34,448 nucleotides of DNA from an uncultured Eubacteriales bacterium (GTDB taxonomy: Bacteria > Bacillota > Clostridia > Oscillospirales > Oscillospiraceae), in NCBI GenBank assembly GCA_900319465.1, contig ONOL01000015.1, positions 1 through 34,448 of the forward strand, written 5' to 3'. The notes below the pieces were generated by a model. The model was not told the origin of the DNA, searched no databases, and worked only from the letters and a program-made list of their open reading frames with translations. Made by a program: the position numbers and the translations under genes. Numbering within the stretch: position 1 is the first letter of the stretch; each line of letters begins with the position of its first letter. Below, piece by piece: positions 23,927 to 31,070 of the stretch.

Positions 23927-24337
23927 GTCGTGTTTCTGGGAAAAGACCCACTTTTTTTGGATGGTAAAGCTTGCCAGATACAGCAGCACGTCCACGCAGA
24001 CCTTGATAGCGGTGGAGAGCGTCGGCGCGGAGACGCCGAGCACGTGGTCGAGCAGCGTCACCAGCCCCGCCGAGCAGAGCATGATGGGCACCGCGAGACA
24101 GTAATAGCGCAGCAGCGCCCTGCCGTAGTCCCCCCTGTGTCCGAAAACGAGGCGGTTATTGGCGTTGAAGTTGAAGAACGAGGACACGGCCCGCGCCGCG
24201 GCCGTACACACCAGATCGGAAAAATCCCCCAGCCTCGCGTCAAGCAGGATCTTGAGCAGCAGGAACATGCCGACGTCGATTGCCCATGACGCGATCGAGC
24301 TGAGCGAATACTTGATCAACTGTGAAAACTTGCCCAT
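23909..24337 (-). CDS. GtrA-family membrane protein
   Basis: A 142-residue protein with about four transmembrane helices (for example WAIDVGMFLLLKILL, YYCLAVPIMLCSAGLVTLL and IKVCVDVLLYLASF). It has the GtrA signature FFNFNANNRLVFG and ends with FTIQKKWVF, as is usual. GtrA proteins are thought to flip or pass polyprenyl-phosphate-linked sugars for envelope glycosylation. It starts four bases after the stop of the glycosyltransferase gene and is last in the four-gene operon. The pairing with a GT2 enzyme is the classic GtrA/GtrB arrangement. Substrate unknown. Confidence 0.9.
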   Translation of the reverse strand: MGKFSQLIKYSLSSIASWAIDVGMFLLLKILLDARLGDFSDLVCTAAARAVSSFFNFNANNRLVFGHRGDYGRALLRYYCLAVPIMLCSAGLVTLLDHVLGVSAPTLSTAIKVCVDVLLYLASFTIQKKWVFSQKHDKTDSR

Positions 24338-24341
24338 GCAT

Positions 24342-25058
24342 TTACCTGAACTTGTTTTTCATCATAATTTTGAAGATGCGCCAGGAGTCCTTGACGGCGT
24401 TGTAATGCGAGCTGTAATCCTCCGGGTCGTAGACCGTCGCGATGGGCTGCTCGAGAAAGACGATGTTCTGCTTTTTCATCTGCAGGAGCATGTTGGTCTC
24501 ATACTCGAAGCGCTCGCCCTCCATCTCGAGAAAGCGGGGGAGGAACTGCTGCGGGATCGCCCGCAGGCCGGTCTGGGTATCGGAGATCGTGATGCCGTAG
24601 AAGAGTTTGAAGAGCCGGTTCGTGGTCTTGTTCCCCGCAACGCTGCGCGGCGGCACCCCGGGCTGGTCGAAGTCCCGGCAACCGAGCACCACCTTGTCGG
24701 CGTTCTCGATCATCCGGTCTGCGCAGGCGATGATGTCCGGCAGCAGATGCTGGCCGTCGCCGTCGATGGTGATGACGCCCTTGAGCTCCGGCAGCTTCTC
24801 GGCGACGTGGGCGAAGGCCGTTTTCAGCGCGCGGCCCTTCCCCTTGTTGACGCCGTGGTGCAGCACCGTGCACTGGGGGTGCCCGGCCGCCCGGTCAAAC
24901 CAGAGCTGATGCTCCGCGTCGCTCCCGTCGTCGACGATGATGATATGCTGAAAGCCGTCCTCCACCAGGCCGTCGACAACGCGGGAAAACTTCGCGTCCG
25001 GATTCAGCGAGGGCAGGATGACCGCCACGGCCTCGCGGCAGGATCGCTTGTCTTCCAT
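24342..25058 (-). CDS. family 2 glycosyltransferase, GtrB/DPM1-like
   Basis: A 238-residue GT-A fold enzyme that probably moves a sugar from a nucleotide donor to polyprenyl phosphate. Visible motifs are VAVILPSLNP at the start, IIIVDDGSDAEH (DDGS 43-46), GVNKGKGRALKTAF and the metal-binding VITIDGDGQH (99-104). GCRDFDQPGVPPRS and DTQTGLRAIP follow, as in dolichyl-phosphate mannose synthase-like proteins. Unlike GtrB there are no C-terminal membrane helices, so it may rely on the adjacent GtrA protein at the membrane. GGGGAGG lies seven bases from the ATG. It is third in the operon, 14 bp after the unknown 374-residue gene. Confidence 0.92.
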   Translation of the reverse strand: MEDKRSCREAVAVILPSLNPDAKFSRVVDGLVEDGFQHIIIVDDGSDAEHQLWFDRAAGHPQCTVLHHGVNKGKGRALKTAFAHVAEKLPELKGVITIDGDGQHLLPDIIACADRMIENADKVVLGCRDFDQPGVPPRSVAGNKTTNRLFKLFYGITISDTQTGLRAIPQQFLPRFLEMEGERFEYETNMLLQMKKQNIVFLEQPIATVYDPEDYSSHYNAVKDSWRIFKIMMKNKFR

Positions 25059-25072
25059 ACGCGCCTCCCCGC

Positions 25073-26197
25073 TCAGGCGTTCTCGACCGTCACTGCGCGG
25101 ATCGAATCCCCGAAGTCCAGCGCAACGATGGTCAGGCCGTCAAACTCGTGCAGCGTACCGTTGTCGCCCTTGTTGGGGTAGAGCACGGTCGTCTCCGTGG
25201 TCACGTCCAGGATATAGTAGCCGCCGCCCAAATCGATCGCGCTGTTCAGCACGGCGCCGTTGAACGTATAGGAGAGGGTGTGCGCCCAGCCGTAGCCGTC
25301 CATGGCAAGCCAGAGGCGCTGCTCCAGATCGCTGCCCTCGATGATATAGGGGTTGAGGCGGGAGATGGCCACCGTCGGGTCGCCGGTGCCGGCGCTGAAA
25401 TACTTGTACTGGTCGGAGAACGCGATGGCAAAGGCCTCCAGCCGAGCCCAGGTCTCGGGATCGGGCTGCTTGATATACTGCATGTCGTTGCGGGAATCGT
25501 CGTGCACGGAGATATTGCCGTCCTCGTCGTAAACGACCGCTTCCTGAACGCCGAAGAGGTTATGGACCTCGTAGGTGACCTTCGTGGGCAGGTCGGGATA
25601 CTGGCTGTAATACGGCTCCAGCACGTCGTAGTGGATACCGCGCTCCACGATGTATTTTTCATCCACCGGGATGTTGTTGATGCGAACCGTATATTTTTCG
25701 GGAACGGTTACTTTGAGCGAGGTATACAGGCCGTCCACGTAGAATTCGTTGCCCTGCACGATCCAGGGGAGCTGATTGTCCGGCACCTTGCCGCGCTGGG
25801 ACTCATCTCGCACCACGGTCGCCTTTCCGATCAGGTTTTTGCCGCAGATCAGGTCGAACTCCACGCTGGGGGAGGCGTCCGTGCTGCCCTCCCGGCGGCG
25901 GTAGCTCCAGTCGCCCTCCAGCATATCCTTGACGATCTGCACACATTCCTCGTCGCTCTGGAACTCATGGGGCATGGCGGACACGGTCTGCGCCATGCCT
26001 TCGTTCCAGACGTTGTCCTTGAGCTGCTCGATATACGCGTCCATCGTGCTCTCAGGTCCGACCGGGTCCAGCGTCTTGGCATACTCCCAGAGGCGGGTAA
26101 GGCCGAATACGCTGATCAGGGCGAGCACCAGGATGTAGATGGTCAGAAACGTGGCGTAGACGCCGGCCCCGTGGGTATTCTTGATTCTTTTCGCCAT
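25073..26197 (-). CDS. membrane-anchored extracellular protein of unknown function
   Basis: A 374-residue protein I do not recognise as a named family. One transmembrane helix (about residues 13-32, ATFLTIYILVLALISVFGLT) follows a basic start (MAKRIKNTHG), so the bulk should be outside the cell. The middle (about 160-235: LKVTVPEKYTVRINNIPVDE, then LPTKVTYEVHNLFG) resembles the small beta domains in TcaA-like surface proteins that bind or sense wall polymers. The C-terminal third (about 245-374) could be an NTF2-like or similar alpha/beta domain. GGGAGGTGG precedes the ATG at 26197; a GTG three codons earlier is possible. It lies 14 bp after the phosphodiester glycosidase gene, so the two are likely partners. 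Domain comparisons are by eye. Confidence 0.7.
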   Translation of the reverse strand: MAKRIKNTHGAGVYATFLTIYILVLALISVFGLTRLWEYAKTLDPVGPESTMDAYIEQLKDNVWNEGMAQTVSAMPHEFQSDEECVQIVKDMLEGDWSYRRREGSTDASPSVEFDLICGKNLIGKATVVRDESQRGKVPDNQLPWIVQGNEFYVDGLYTSLKVTVPEKYTVRINNIPVDEKYIVERGIHYDVLEPYYSQYPDLPTKVTYEVHNLFGVQEAVVYDEDGNISVHDDSRNDMQYIKQPDPETWARLEAFAIAFSDQYKYFSAGTGDPTVAISRLNPYIIEGSDLEQRLWLAMDGYGWAHTLSYTFNGAVLNSAIDLGGGYYILDVTTETTVLYPNKGDNGTLHEFDGLTIVALDFGDSIRAVTVENA

Positions 26198-26211
26198 ATC
26201 GTCCACCTCCC

Positions 26212-27366
26212 TCAGGAATTGGCGCTTTCGCCTGCGGCCGTTTCGGCATAGTCCTGCGGGCGGATCAGGAAGGCGTCGGGAAGCGCGCGGGCGACGCCGT
26301 TGGCAGAGGAGCTGCTGTTGAGATATTCCCCGTAGCAGTAAACGCTCGAAGAGGAACCGCCGTCCAGGTTGCAGGCGTTGATCGCGCCGTAGTCGGACAT
26401 GATGCGGGCAAGGTCGGAGTAGGTCGCGCCGATGCTGTGCACCTGGCGGCCGTCGATGACGAGCATCAGGATCGCGCCGTCCGCCCGCTGGCCGATGGCC
26501 GTGCGGGGGTTGACGCCGCTCGGGATCTTCGCCGCGTCGGTCACGTTGCCGTTGATGATCAGGACCGGGCCGAAGCTGACGCCGTCCGTGATGTTCATCT
26601 TGACCGCGTCGTCCATCGTATAGTAACCCACATGGAGCTTCCCGTCGGCATCGAGGCCGACGAAGGCGTCCGCGCCGAAGCCGGAGTTGACGACCTGGCC
26701 GCCCAGGATCGTCAGGCCGTCGGGCGTATCACCGGAGCCGTTGCCGCCGAGGTCGGCGTAAGCGCCGCCGTTGATGCCGCCGATCGCGCCGTACTTCTTG
26801 CACATCTGCTCGAGCGTGAGGCCGGCGCCGCTGCCGCGGGTGGTCGCGCCGACAAAGACGCGCATCGGGTCCTTGACCACGATCATATGGCCCACATAGC
26901 CCGTGCCGCGGATGCTTTCGATGATCAGGCCGTCCCCATCGTCGTCGATGAGGCCGTAGGCGTCGGGAACGGGCCCGTCGCTGTTCTCGGTCGCCAGCTC
27001 CTCCTGACTGGGCAGGCTGATCAGGGAGGCGTCGAAGGTCTCCTCCACGTGCTGGTTGCGCGTGGTTTTGAGCTCCTCGACCTCCTCCTCGGTGAGGAAG
27101 ATGTTCGGGACCCACGTAAAGCGCCGGGTCTCAAACATGGTCATGGCAAAGGTGTTGCGCAGGGTCTCGGAGGGGCCCTTGAGCAGCACGTACTCCAGAC
27201 CGAGGCCGGCCAGGCCGGCCATGATCACCGTCGCCATCACAAAACCGAAAATGCGGTCGATGACGCGCGCGGTCGATTTGCGTTTGGCTCTCTTCCGGCG
27301 ATCCGCCCGAACGGCTTCCTGCTCCTCCGGACTCATTTCATTTTTATCAATCACTTGATTATCCAC
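26212..27366 (-). CDS. phosphodiester glycosidase family protein (NAGPA domain)
   Basis: A 384-residue membrane-anchored enzyme. After a charged cytoplasmic start, one helix spans about residues 36-60. The external part from about 150 is a NAGPA domain, the family that removes a sugar masking a phosphate, as in the mammalian uncovering enzyme. Signatures are IGGINGGAYADLGG (197-208), VSFGPVLIINGNV, NPRTAIGQRADGAILMLVIDG and ACNLDGGSSSSVYCYGE (331-347). Bacterial members often sit with exopolysaccharide genes. It starts with GTG at 27366 after GAGGGATAATCT. A good promoter at 27414-27442 makes it first in the operon with the unknown protein, GT2 and GtrA. The substrate may be a phosphodiester-linked glycan; that is inference. 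Confidence 0.9.
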   Translation of the reverse strand: MDNQVIDKNEMSPEEQEAVRADRRKRAKRKSTARVIDRIFGFVMATVIMAGLAGLGLEYVLLKGPSETLRNTFAMTMFETRRFTWVPNIFLTEEEVEELKTTRNQHVEETFDASLISLPSQEELATENSDGPVPDAYGLIDDDGDGLIIESIRGTGYVGHMIVVKDPMRVFVGATTRGSGAGLTLEQMCKKYGAIGGINGGAYADLGGNGSGDTPDGLTILGGQVVNSGFGADAFVGLDADGKLHVGYYTMDDAVKMNITDGVSFGPVLIINGNVTDAAKIPSGVNPRTAIGQRADGAILMLVIDGRQVHSIGATYSDLARIMSDYGAINACNLDGGSSSSVYCYGEYLNSSSSANGVARALPDAFLIRPQDYAETAAGESANS

Positions 27367-27413
27367 AGATTATCCCTCGAAAAAAGATGTTATGTATACA
27401 TACATACGGAGAG

Positions 27414-27442
27414 ATTGTATCATACGCCCGGCCTTCTGGCAA
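27414..27442 (-). promoter_or_regulatory. sigma-A promoter of the envelope operon
   Basis: On the minus strand TTGCCA (27437-27442), 17 bp, then TACAAT (27414-27419), preceded by TGA as an extended -10. The leader is about 40 nt. Confidence 0.8.
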
Positions 27443-27454
27443 GGGCAATTGTCA

Positions 27455-27488
27455 GATTTAAGAGATTTTAAGAGTCATTTTAAGAGTC
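27455..27488. repeat. three short direct repeats ATTTTAAGAG
   Basis: ATTTAAGAG, ATTTTAAGAGTC and ATTTTAAGAGTC follow one another just upstream of the envelope-operon promoter. They could be activator sites or only low-complexity sequence. Confidence 0.5.
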
Positions 27489-27510
27489 CGTCCATAATTT
27501 TTGCCAAAAA

Positions 27511-27543
27511 AGCTCCGGAAACGCGAGCTGTGTTTCCGGAGCT
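27511..27543 (-). terminator. terminator of nfnAB
   Basis: AGCTCCGGAAAC (27511-27522) pairs exactly with GTTTCCGGAGCT (27532-27543). On the minus strand it is followed by TTTTTTGG. It ends the NfnA-NfnB transcript upstream of the envelope operon. Confidence 0.85.
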
Positions 27544-27595
27544 TCCGCTAGTCAGCGAAGTCCGATCCGGACTTCTTTTGCTCTGTTGCGCCGGA

Positions 27596-29002
27596 TTACT
27601 TTGCCTTGCCGCGGATGTACTCGTCGATGCTCTTGGCGCCGGCCTTGCCTGCGCCCATGGCGAGGATGACGGTAGCGGAGCCGGTGACCGCGTCGCCGCC
27701 GGCGAACACGCCCTCGCGTGAGGTCACGCCGCCCTCGTCGGCCTGGATGCCGCCCTTCTTCGTAAACGCCAGCCCGGAGGTGGTGTTGCGGATCAGGGGG
27801 TTGGGACTGGTGCCGATGGCGATGACCACGGTGTCCACATCAAGGATCCAGTTGGAATTCTTCACGGGGACGGGCTTGCGGCGGCCCTTCTCGTCGGGCT
27901 CGCCCAGCTCCTGGCGGACGCACTCGATGCCGGTCACGTGGCCGTTCTCGTCGCCGTGGATCGCGCAGGGATTGTTGAGGAGCTTGAACTCGATGCCCTC
28001 GGCCTCGGCGTGCTCGACCTCTTCCTTACGGGCGGGCAGCTCGTCCGCGCCGCGGCGGTAGACGATATACACGTGCTCGGCGCCCAGGCGCTTGGAGACG
28101 CGGGCGGCGTCCATCGCGACGTTGCCTGCGCCGACGACGGCCACGCGGTTGAACTTCTTGATCGGCGTATCGTAATCGCTGCGATAGGCCTTCATGAGGT
28201 TGGTGCGGGTCAGCAGCTCGTTGGCGGAGTACACGCCCAGCAGGTTTTCGCCCGGGATGTGCAGGAACTGGGGCAGGCCGGCGCCGGAACCGATGAACAC
28301 GGCCTCAAAGCCGTCCTCGAACAGCTCATCCACGGTAATGGACTTGCCAATGATGGCGTTGTTTACGATCTTGACGCCCATCTTCGTGAGGTTCTCGATC
28401 TCCGCGGCCACGATCTCCTTCGGCAGACGGAACTGGGGGATGCCGTAGACCAGCACGCCGCCGGACTTATGGAAGGCCTCGAAGATGGTCACGTCATAGC
28501 CGAGCTTCCGCAAATCGCCCGCGCAGGTCAGGCCGGCAGGGCCGGAGCCGATGACGGCGATGCGGTGGCCGTTGGACGCGGGGACGACAGGCTCCGGCTT
28601 GTCCGCCTTGGCCATGTGGTAGTCGGCCACGAAGCGCTCAAGGCGGCCGATGCCGACGCTCTCGCCCTTGATGCCGCGCACACATTCGGATTCGCACTGC
28701 TTCTCCTGCGGGCAGACGCGGCCGCAGACGGCGGGCAGGGAGTTGGTGGAGGTGATGATCTCATAAGCGGCGTCGAAGTCCCCGTCGCGCACTTTCTCAA
28801 GGAAGCGGGGGATCTTCACGGCCACGGGGCAGCCGCTGCGGCAGGGGGAATTCTTGCAGTCAAGGCAGCGGGCGGCCTCCTTCATGGCGGTCTCGGCGTC
28901 GTAGCCGAGGGCGACCTCGTCGAAATTGCCGGCGCGGACGACGGGGTCCTGCTCGGGCATCTCGGCCTTCTGCATGCTCATGTTCACTTTCAGATTAGCC
29001 AT
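27596..29002 (-). CDS. NfnB-type NADPH-dependent oxidoreductase (GltA/GltD-like)
   Basis: A 468-residue iron-sulfur flavoprotein related to the small subunit of glutamate synthase. Next to an NfnA-type partner it is most likely the beta subunit of NADH-dependent ferredoxin:NADP+ oxidoreductase, which couples NADPH, NADH and ferredoxin by electron bifurcation. Two [4Fe-4S] sites are seen: C46xxC49, C54, C58 and C93, C97, C103, C107. An FAD loop (IGSGPAGLTCAG, about 151-162), a NADPH loop (VVGAGNVAMDAARV) and a C-terminal FAD motif (GVFAGGDAVTGSATV) follow. No glutamate synthase large subunit is nearby, so the common label gltA may mislead. GGGAGGTAA precedes the ATG at 29002, which overlaps the NfnA stop by 8 bp. 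Confidence 0.88.
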   Translation of the reverse strand: MANLKVNMSMQKAEMPEQDPVVRAGNFDEVALGYDAETAMKEAARCLDCKNSPCRSGCPVAVKIPRFLEKVRDGDFDAAYEIITSTNSLPAVCGRVCPQEKQCESECVRGIKGESVGIGRLERFVADYHMAKADKPEPVVPASNGHRIAVIGSGPAGLTCAGDLRKLGYDVTIFEAFHKSGGVLVYGIPQFRLPKEIVAAEIENLTKMGVKIVNNAIIGKSITVDELFEDGFEAVFIGSGAGLPQFLHIPGENLLGVYSANELLTRTNLMKAYRSDYDTPIKKFNRVAVVGAGNVAMDAARVSKRLGAEHVYIVYRRGADELPARKEEVEHAEAEGIEFKLLNNPCAIHGDENGHVTGIECVRQELGEPDEKGRRKPVPVKNSNWILDVDTVVIAIGTSPNPLIRNTTSGLAFTKKGGIQADEGGVTSREGVFAGGDAVTGSATVILAMGAGKAGAKSIDEYIRGKAK

Positions 29003-29861
29003 TTCTCTTACCTCCCGTGATACGGCAAATATGCTGGGCGGCCTCGTCCTGCTCGTCCTTGTAGAAGGCGGCGCGCTTGATGAGGGAATCGAAGTCCACC
29101 TGGTGGGCGTCGAAATCGGGCCCGTCCACGCAGGCAAACTTCGTCTCGCCGCCGACGATCACGCGGCAGCAGCCGCACATGCCGGTGCCGTCCACCATGA
29201 TCGGGTCGAGGGAGATGATCGTGCTGATGCCGTAGGGGCGGGTCACGTCGGCCAGGAACTTCATCATGATGTCCGGCCCGATGGCGATGACGCGGTCGAA
29301 CTGGGGCTTGCCCTCCTTGATGTTTTCCTCGATCTCATTCTTCAGGAACACGGTGGTAAAGCCCTTCACGCCGTAGGAGCCGTCGTCCGTGGCGATGATG
29401 AGCTTGTCGGAGGCGGCCTTGAGCTCTTCCTTGAGGATCACGATGTCCGCGGAGCGGAAGCCTGCGATAAAAGTCACGTCGATGCCCTTGGCGTGCATCT
29501 CCTTGGCGATGGGGTAGGCAATGGCGCAGCCGACGCCGCCGCCGACCACGCATACCTTCTTGAGGCCTTCCATTTCGGTAGCCTTGCCCAGCGGGCCGAC
29601 GATATCGGAGATCACGTCCCCCTCTTCCACGGTATGCAGCATCCTGGTCGTCTTGCCGGCAGCCTGCACCATGACGGTCACGGTGCCCTTCTCCCGGTCG
29701 TAACCGGCCACGGATACGGGAACGCGCTCGCCCTGCTCGTCCAGACGGAAAACCACGAACTGGCCGGCCTGGGCATGGCGGGCGATCAGCGGCGCCTCGA
29801 TCTCAAAAAGACAGATCGTTTTGGCGTCGTTCAGGAAACGCTTGGTCACAACTTTATACAT
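28995..29861 (-). CDS. NfnA-type ferredoxin-NADP+ reductase alpha subunit
   Basis: A 288-residue flavoprotein of the dihydroorotate dehydrogenase electron-transfer/sulfide dehydrogenase family. The FAD domain has RVPVSVAGYD, the NAD domain has VCVVGGGVGCAIAYPIAKEM, and the [2Fe-2S] site reads VDGTGMCGCCRV, then FACVDGPDFDAH (C229, C231/C232 and C244, with Asp224 a possible fourth ligand as in Thermotoga NfnA). With the following NfnB-type gene it would form the NfnAB complex in the cytoplasm. GAGGTGGAAAG precedes the ATG. The gene opens the operon; a TATAAT box at 29881-29886 lies just upstream, with only a poor -35 match. Confidence 0.88.
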   Translation of the reverse strand: MYKVVTKRFLNDAKTICLFEIEAPLIARHAQAGQFVVFRLDEQGERVPVSVAGYDREKGTVTVMVQAAGKTTRMLHTVEEGDVISDIVGPLGKATEMEGLKKVCVVGGGVGCAIAYPIAKEMHAKGIDVTFIAGFRSADIVILKEELKAASDKLIIATDDGSYGVKGFTTVFLKNEIEENIKEGKPQFDRVIAIGPDIMMKFLADVTRPYGISTIISLDPIMVDGTGMCGCCRVIVGGETKFACVDGPDFDAHQVDFDSLIKRAAFYKDEQDEAAQHICRITGGKRNG

Positions 29862-29880
29862 CTTTCCACCTCATATAATA

Positions 29881-29886
29881 ATTATA
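29881..29886 (-). promoter_or_regulatory. -10 box of the nfnAB promoter
   Basis: A perfect TATAAT on the minus strand lies 20 bases before the NfnA start codon. No good -35 is found at 16-18 bp (ACTACA at 17), so an activator may be needed. The leader would be short. Confidence 0.45.
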
Positions 29887-29971
29887 GAATGGTGCACTTT
29901 TATTGTAGTCCAGATGGCGTTCCTTGTCAAACCTTGCGGCAAACTTTTTGGCCTGTTTTGTCTTCCCCGGC

Positions 29972-30847
29972 TCAGGCGTTCTCCTTGACGTAGCGCACGA
30001 CATAATCGGCGAAGCGCCGGGTGGCGGGTCCCGCCTTTTCGGAGGCGGCGATCGCCATGCCGATCGTGCGCCGCGCCTCGGGGATCAGCGGCAGGATCTG
30101 GAGCCTGTCGTTCCTGCCCTTGAGCAGCAGCTCCGGCATGATGCTCATGCCGAGCCCCTGCTCCACCATGGCCAGGATCGCGTAGTCGTCCTTGGTGTAA
30201 AAGCGGACGTTTGGCTGCACGCCAGCGCTCTCCAGCGCACGGCGGGCGTCGTGGTCGGAGCTCTGGAGCAGGCTGATGAAGGGCTCCGTCTCGCACTCGA
30301 CCAGCGGGAACTTCGGATAGCTGGCAAAGCGGCTGCCCAGCGGCAGGATCGCCAGCAGCCGGTCCTCCATCAGCGTGATGCACTCGCAGTCGAGCGCACA
30401 GGGGACGTTGACGAAGCCGATGTCCACGCTCCCGTCGCTCAGCCACTGCTCCACGTCATGGTAGTCGCCGTTGAAGAGCCGGAACTCGACCTTGGGATAG
30501 TCGGCCTGGAACTCCTTCAGCACGCCCGGCAGCCAGTGGACGGCCACAGAGGTAAACGCGCCGATGCGCACGGTGCCCGTATCCAGCCCGCGGATCGAGG
30601 CCGCGGTCTGCTTGAGCTGCTCGGCGCTGGCAAGAAGCGCGCGCACCGAGGGCATCAGCTTCTCCCCGTCCGCCGTCAGCTTCACGCCGCCGCGCCCGCG
30701 TTTCAAAATCGGGAAGCCCAGCTCCTTCTCCAGGCTGTCCAGGCTGTGGCTCAGGTTCGACTGCGTGCAGGAGAGCGTCTCGGCCGCCCTCGTCAGGCTC
30801 CCCTGCTCCACCACGGCGCAGAGCGCTTCATATTTTGACAGGTTCAT
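29972..30847 (-). CDS. LysR-family transcriptional regulator
   Basis: A 291-residue LysR-type regulator: HTH in residues 1-60 (MNLSKYEALCAVVEQGSLTR, then AAETLSCTQSNLSHSLDSLE), linker helix and effector-binding domain from about 88 to 291 (starting VRIGAFTSVAVHWLPGVL). GGGAGACC precedes the ATG. It is divergent from the PutP-like symporter gene with 223 bp between. A perfect dyad TTTCATG-AAAA-CATGAAA (30922-30939) lies in that gap. By the usual logic of divergent LysR genes it probably controls itself and the symporter, with the transported solute or a relative as effector; this is inference. Confidence 0.92.
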   Translation of the reverse strand: MNLSKYEALCAVVEQGSLTRAAETLSCTQSNLSHSLDSLEKELGFPILKRGRGGVKLTADGEKLMPSVRALLASAEQLKQTAASIRGLDTGTVRIGAFTSVAVHWLPGVLKEFQADYPKVEFRLFNGDYHDVEQWLSDGSVDIGFVNVPCALDCECITLMEDRLLAILPLGSRFASYPKFPLVECETEPFISLLQSSDHDARRALESAGVQPNVRFYTKDDYAILAMVEQGLGMSIMPELLLKGRNDRLQILPLIPEARRTIGMAIAASEKAGPATRRFADYVVRYVKENA

Positions 30848-30921
30848 GGTCTCCCTTCCTCTCCGTAAATTGGCTCCCCCGCCCCTTGTCTGCCCCTCGC
30901 GGGGGTAATTGAATGAATTCT

Positions 30922-30939
30922 TTTCATGAAAACATGAAA
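30922..30939. promoter_or_regulatory. candidate LysR operator dyad
   Basis: TTTCATG (30922-30928) and CATGAAA (30933-30939) form a perfect 7-bp dyad with an AAAA centre, of the T-N11-A type bound by LysR proteins. It lies downstream of the LysR start site and about 110 bp upstream of the symporter start, which suits autorepression better than direct activation. Confidence 0.55.
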
Positions 30940-30957
30940 CAAATTAAATTCGTTTCT

Positions 30958-30985
30958 ATTATACGAAAAAAAACAGCGATTGCAA
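30958..30985 (-). promoter_or_regulatory. sigma-A promoter of the LysR gene at 30847
   Basis: On the minus strand TTGCAA (30980-30985), 16 bp, then TATAAT (30958-30963). It gives a leader of about 100 nt that includes the dyad at 30922-30939. Confidence 0.75.
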
Positions 30986-31007
30986 GCGCTTTTTCTTCGT
31001 TTCCCGC

Positions 31008-31035
31008 TTGCCTCATGGGAAAAACCCGCTATACT
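31008..31035 (+). promoter_or_regulatory. sigma-A promoter of the symporter gene
   Basis: TTGCCT (31008-31013), 16 bp, then TATACT (31030-31035). Transcription would start near 31042, about 30 bases before the ATG at 31071. Confidence 0.75.
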
Positions 31036-31070
31036 TTAAGCATCTTCCACAAAAAAGAGGGGTATTTTTT

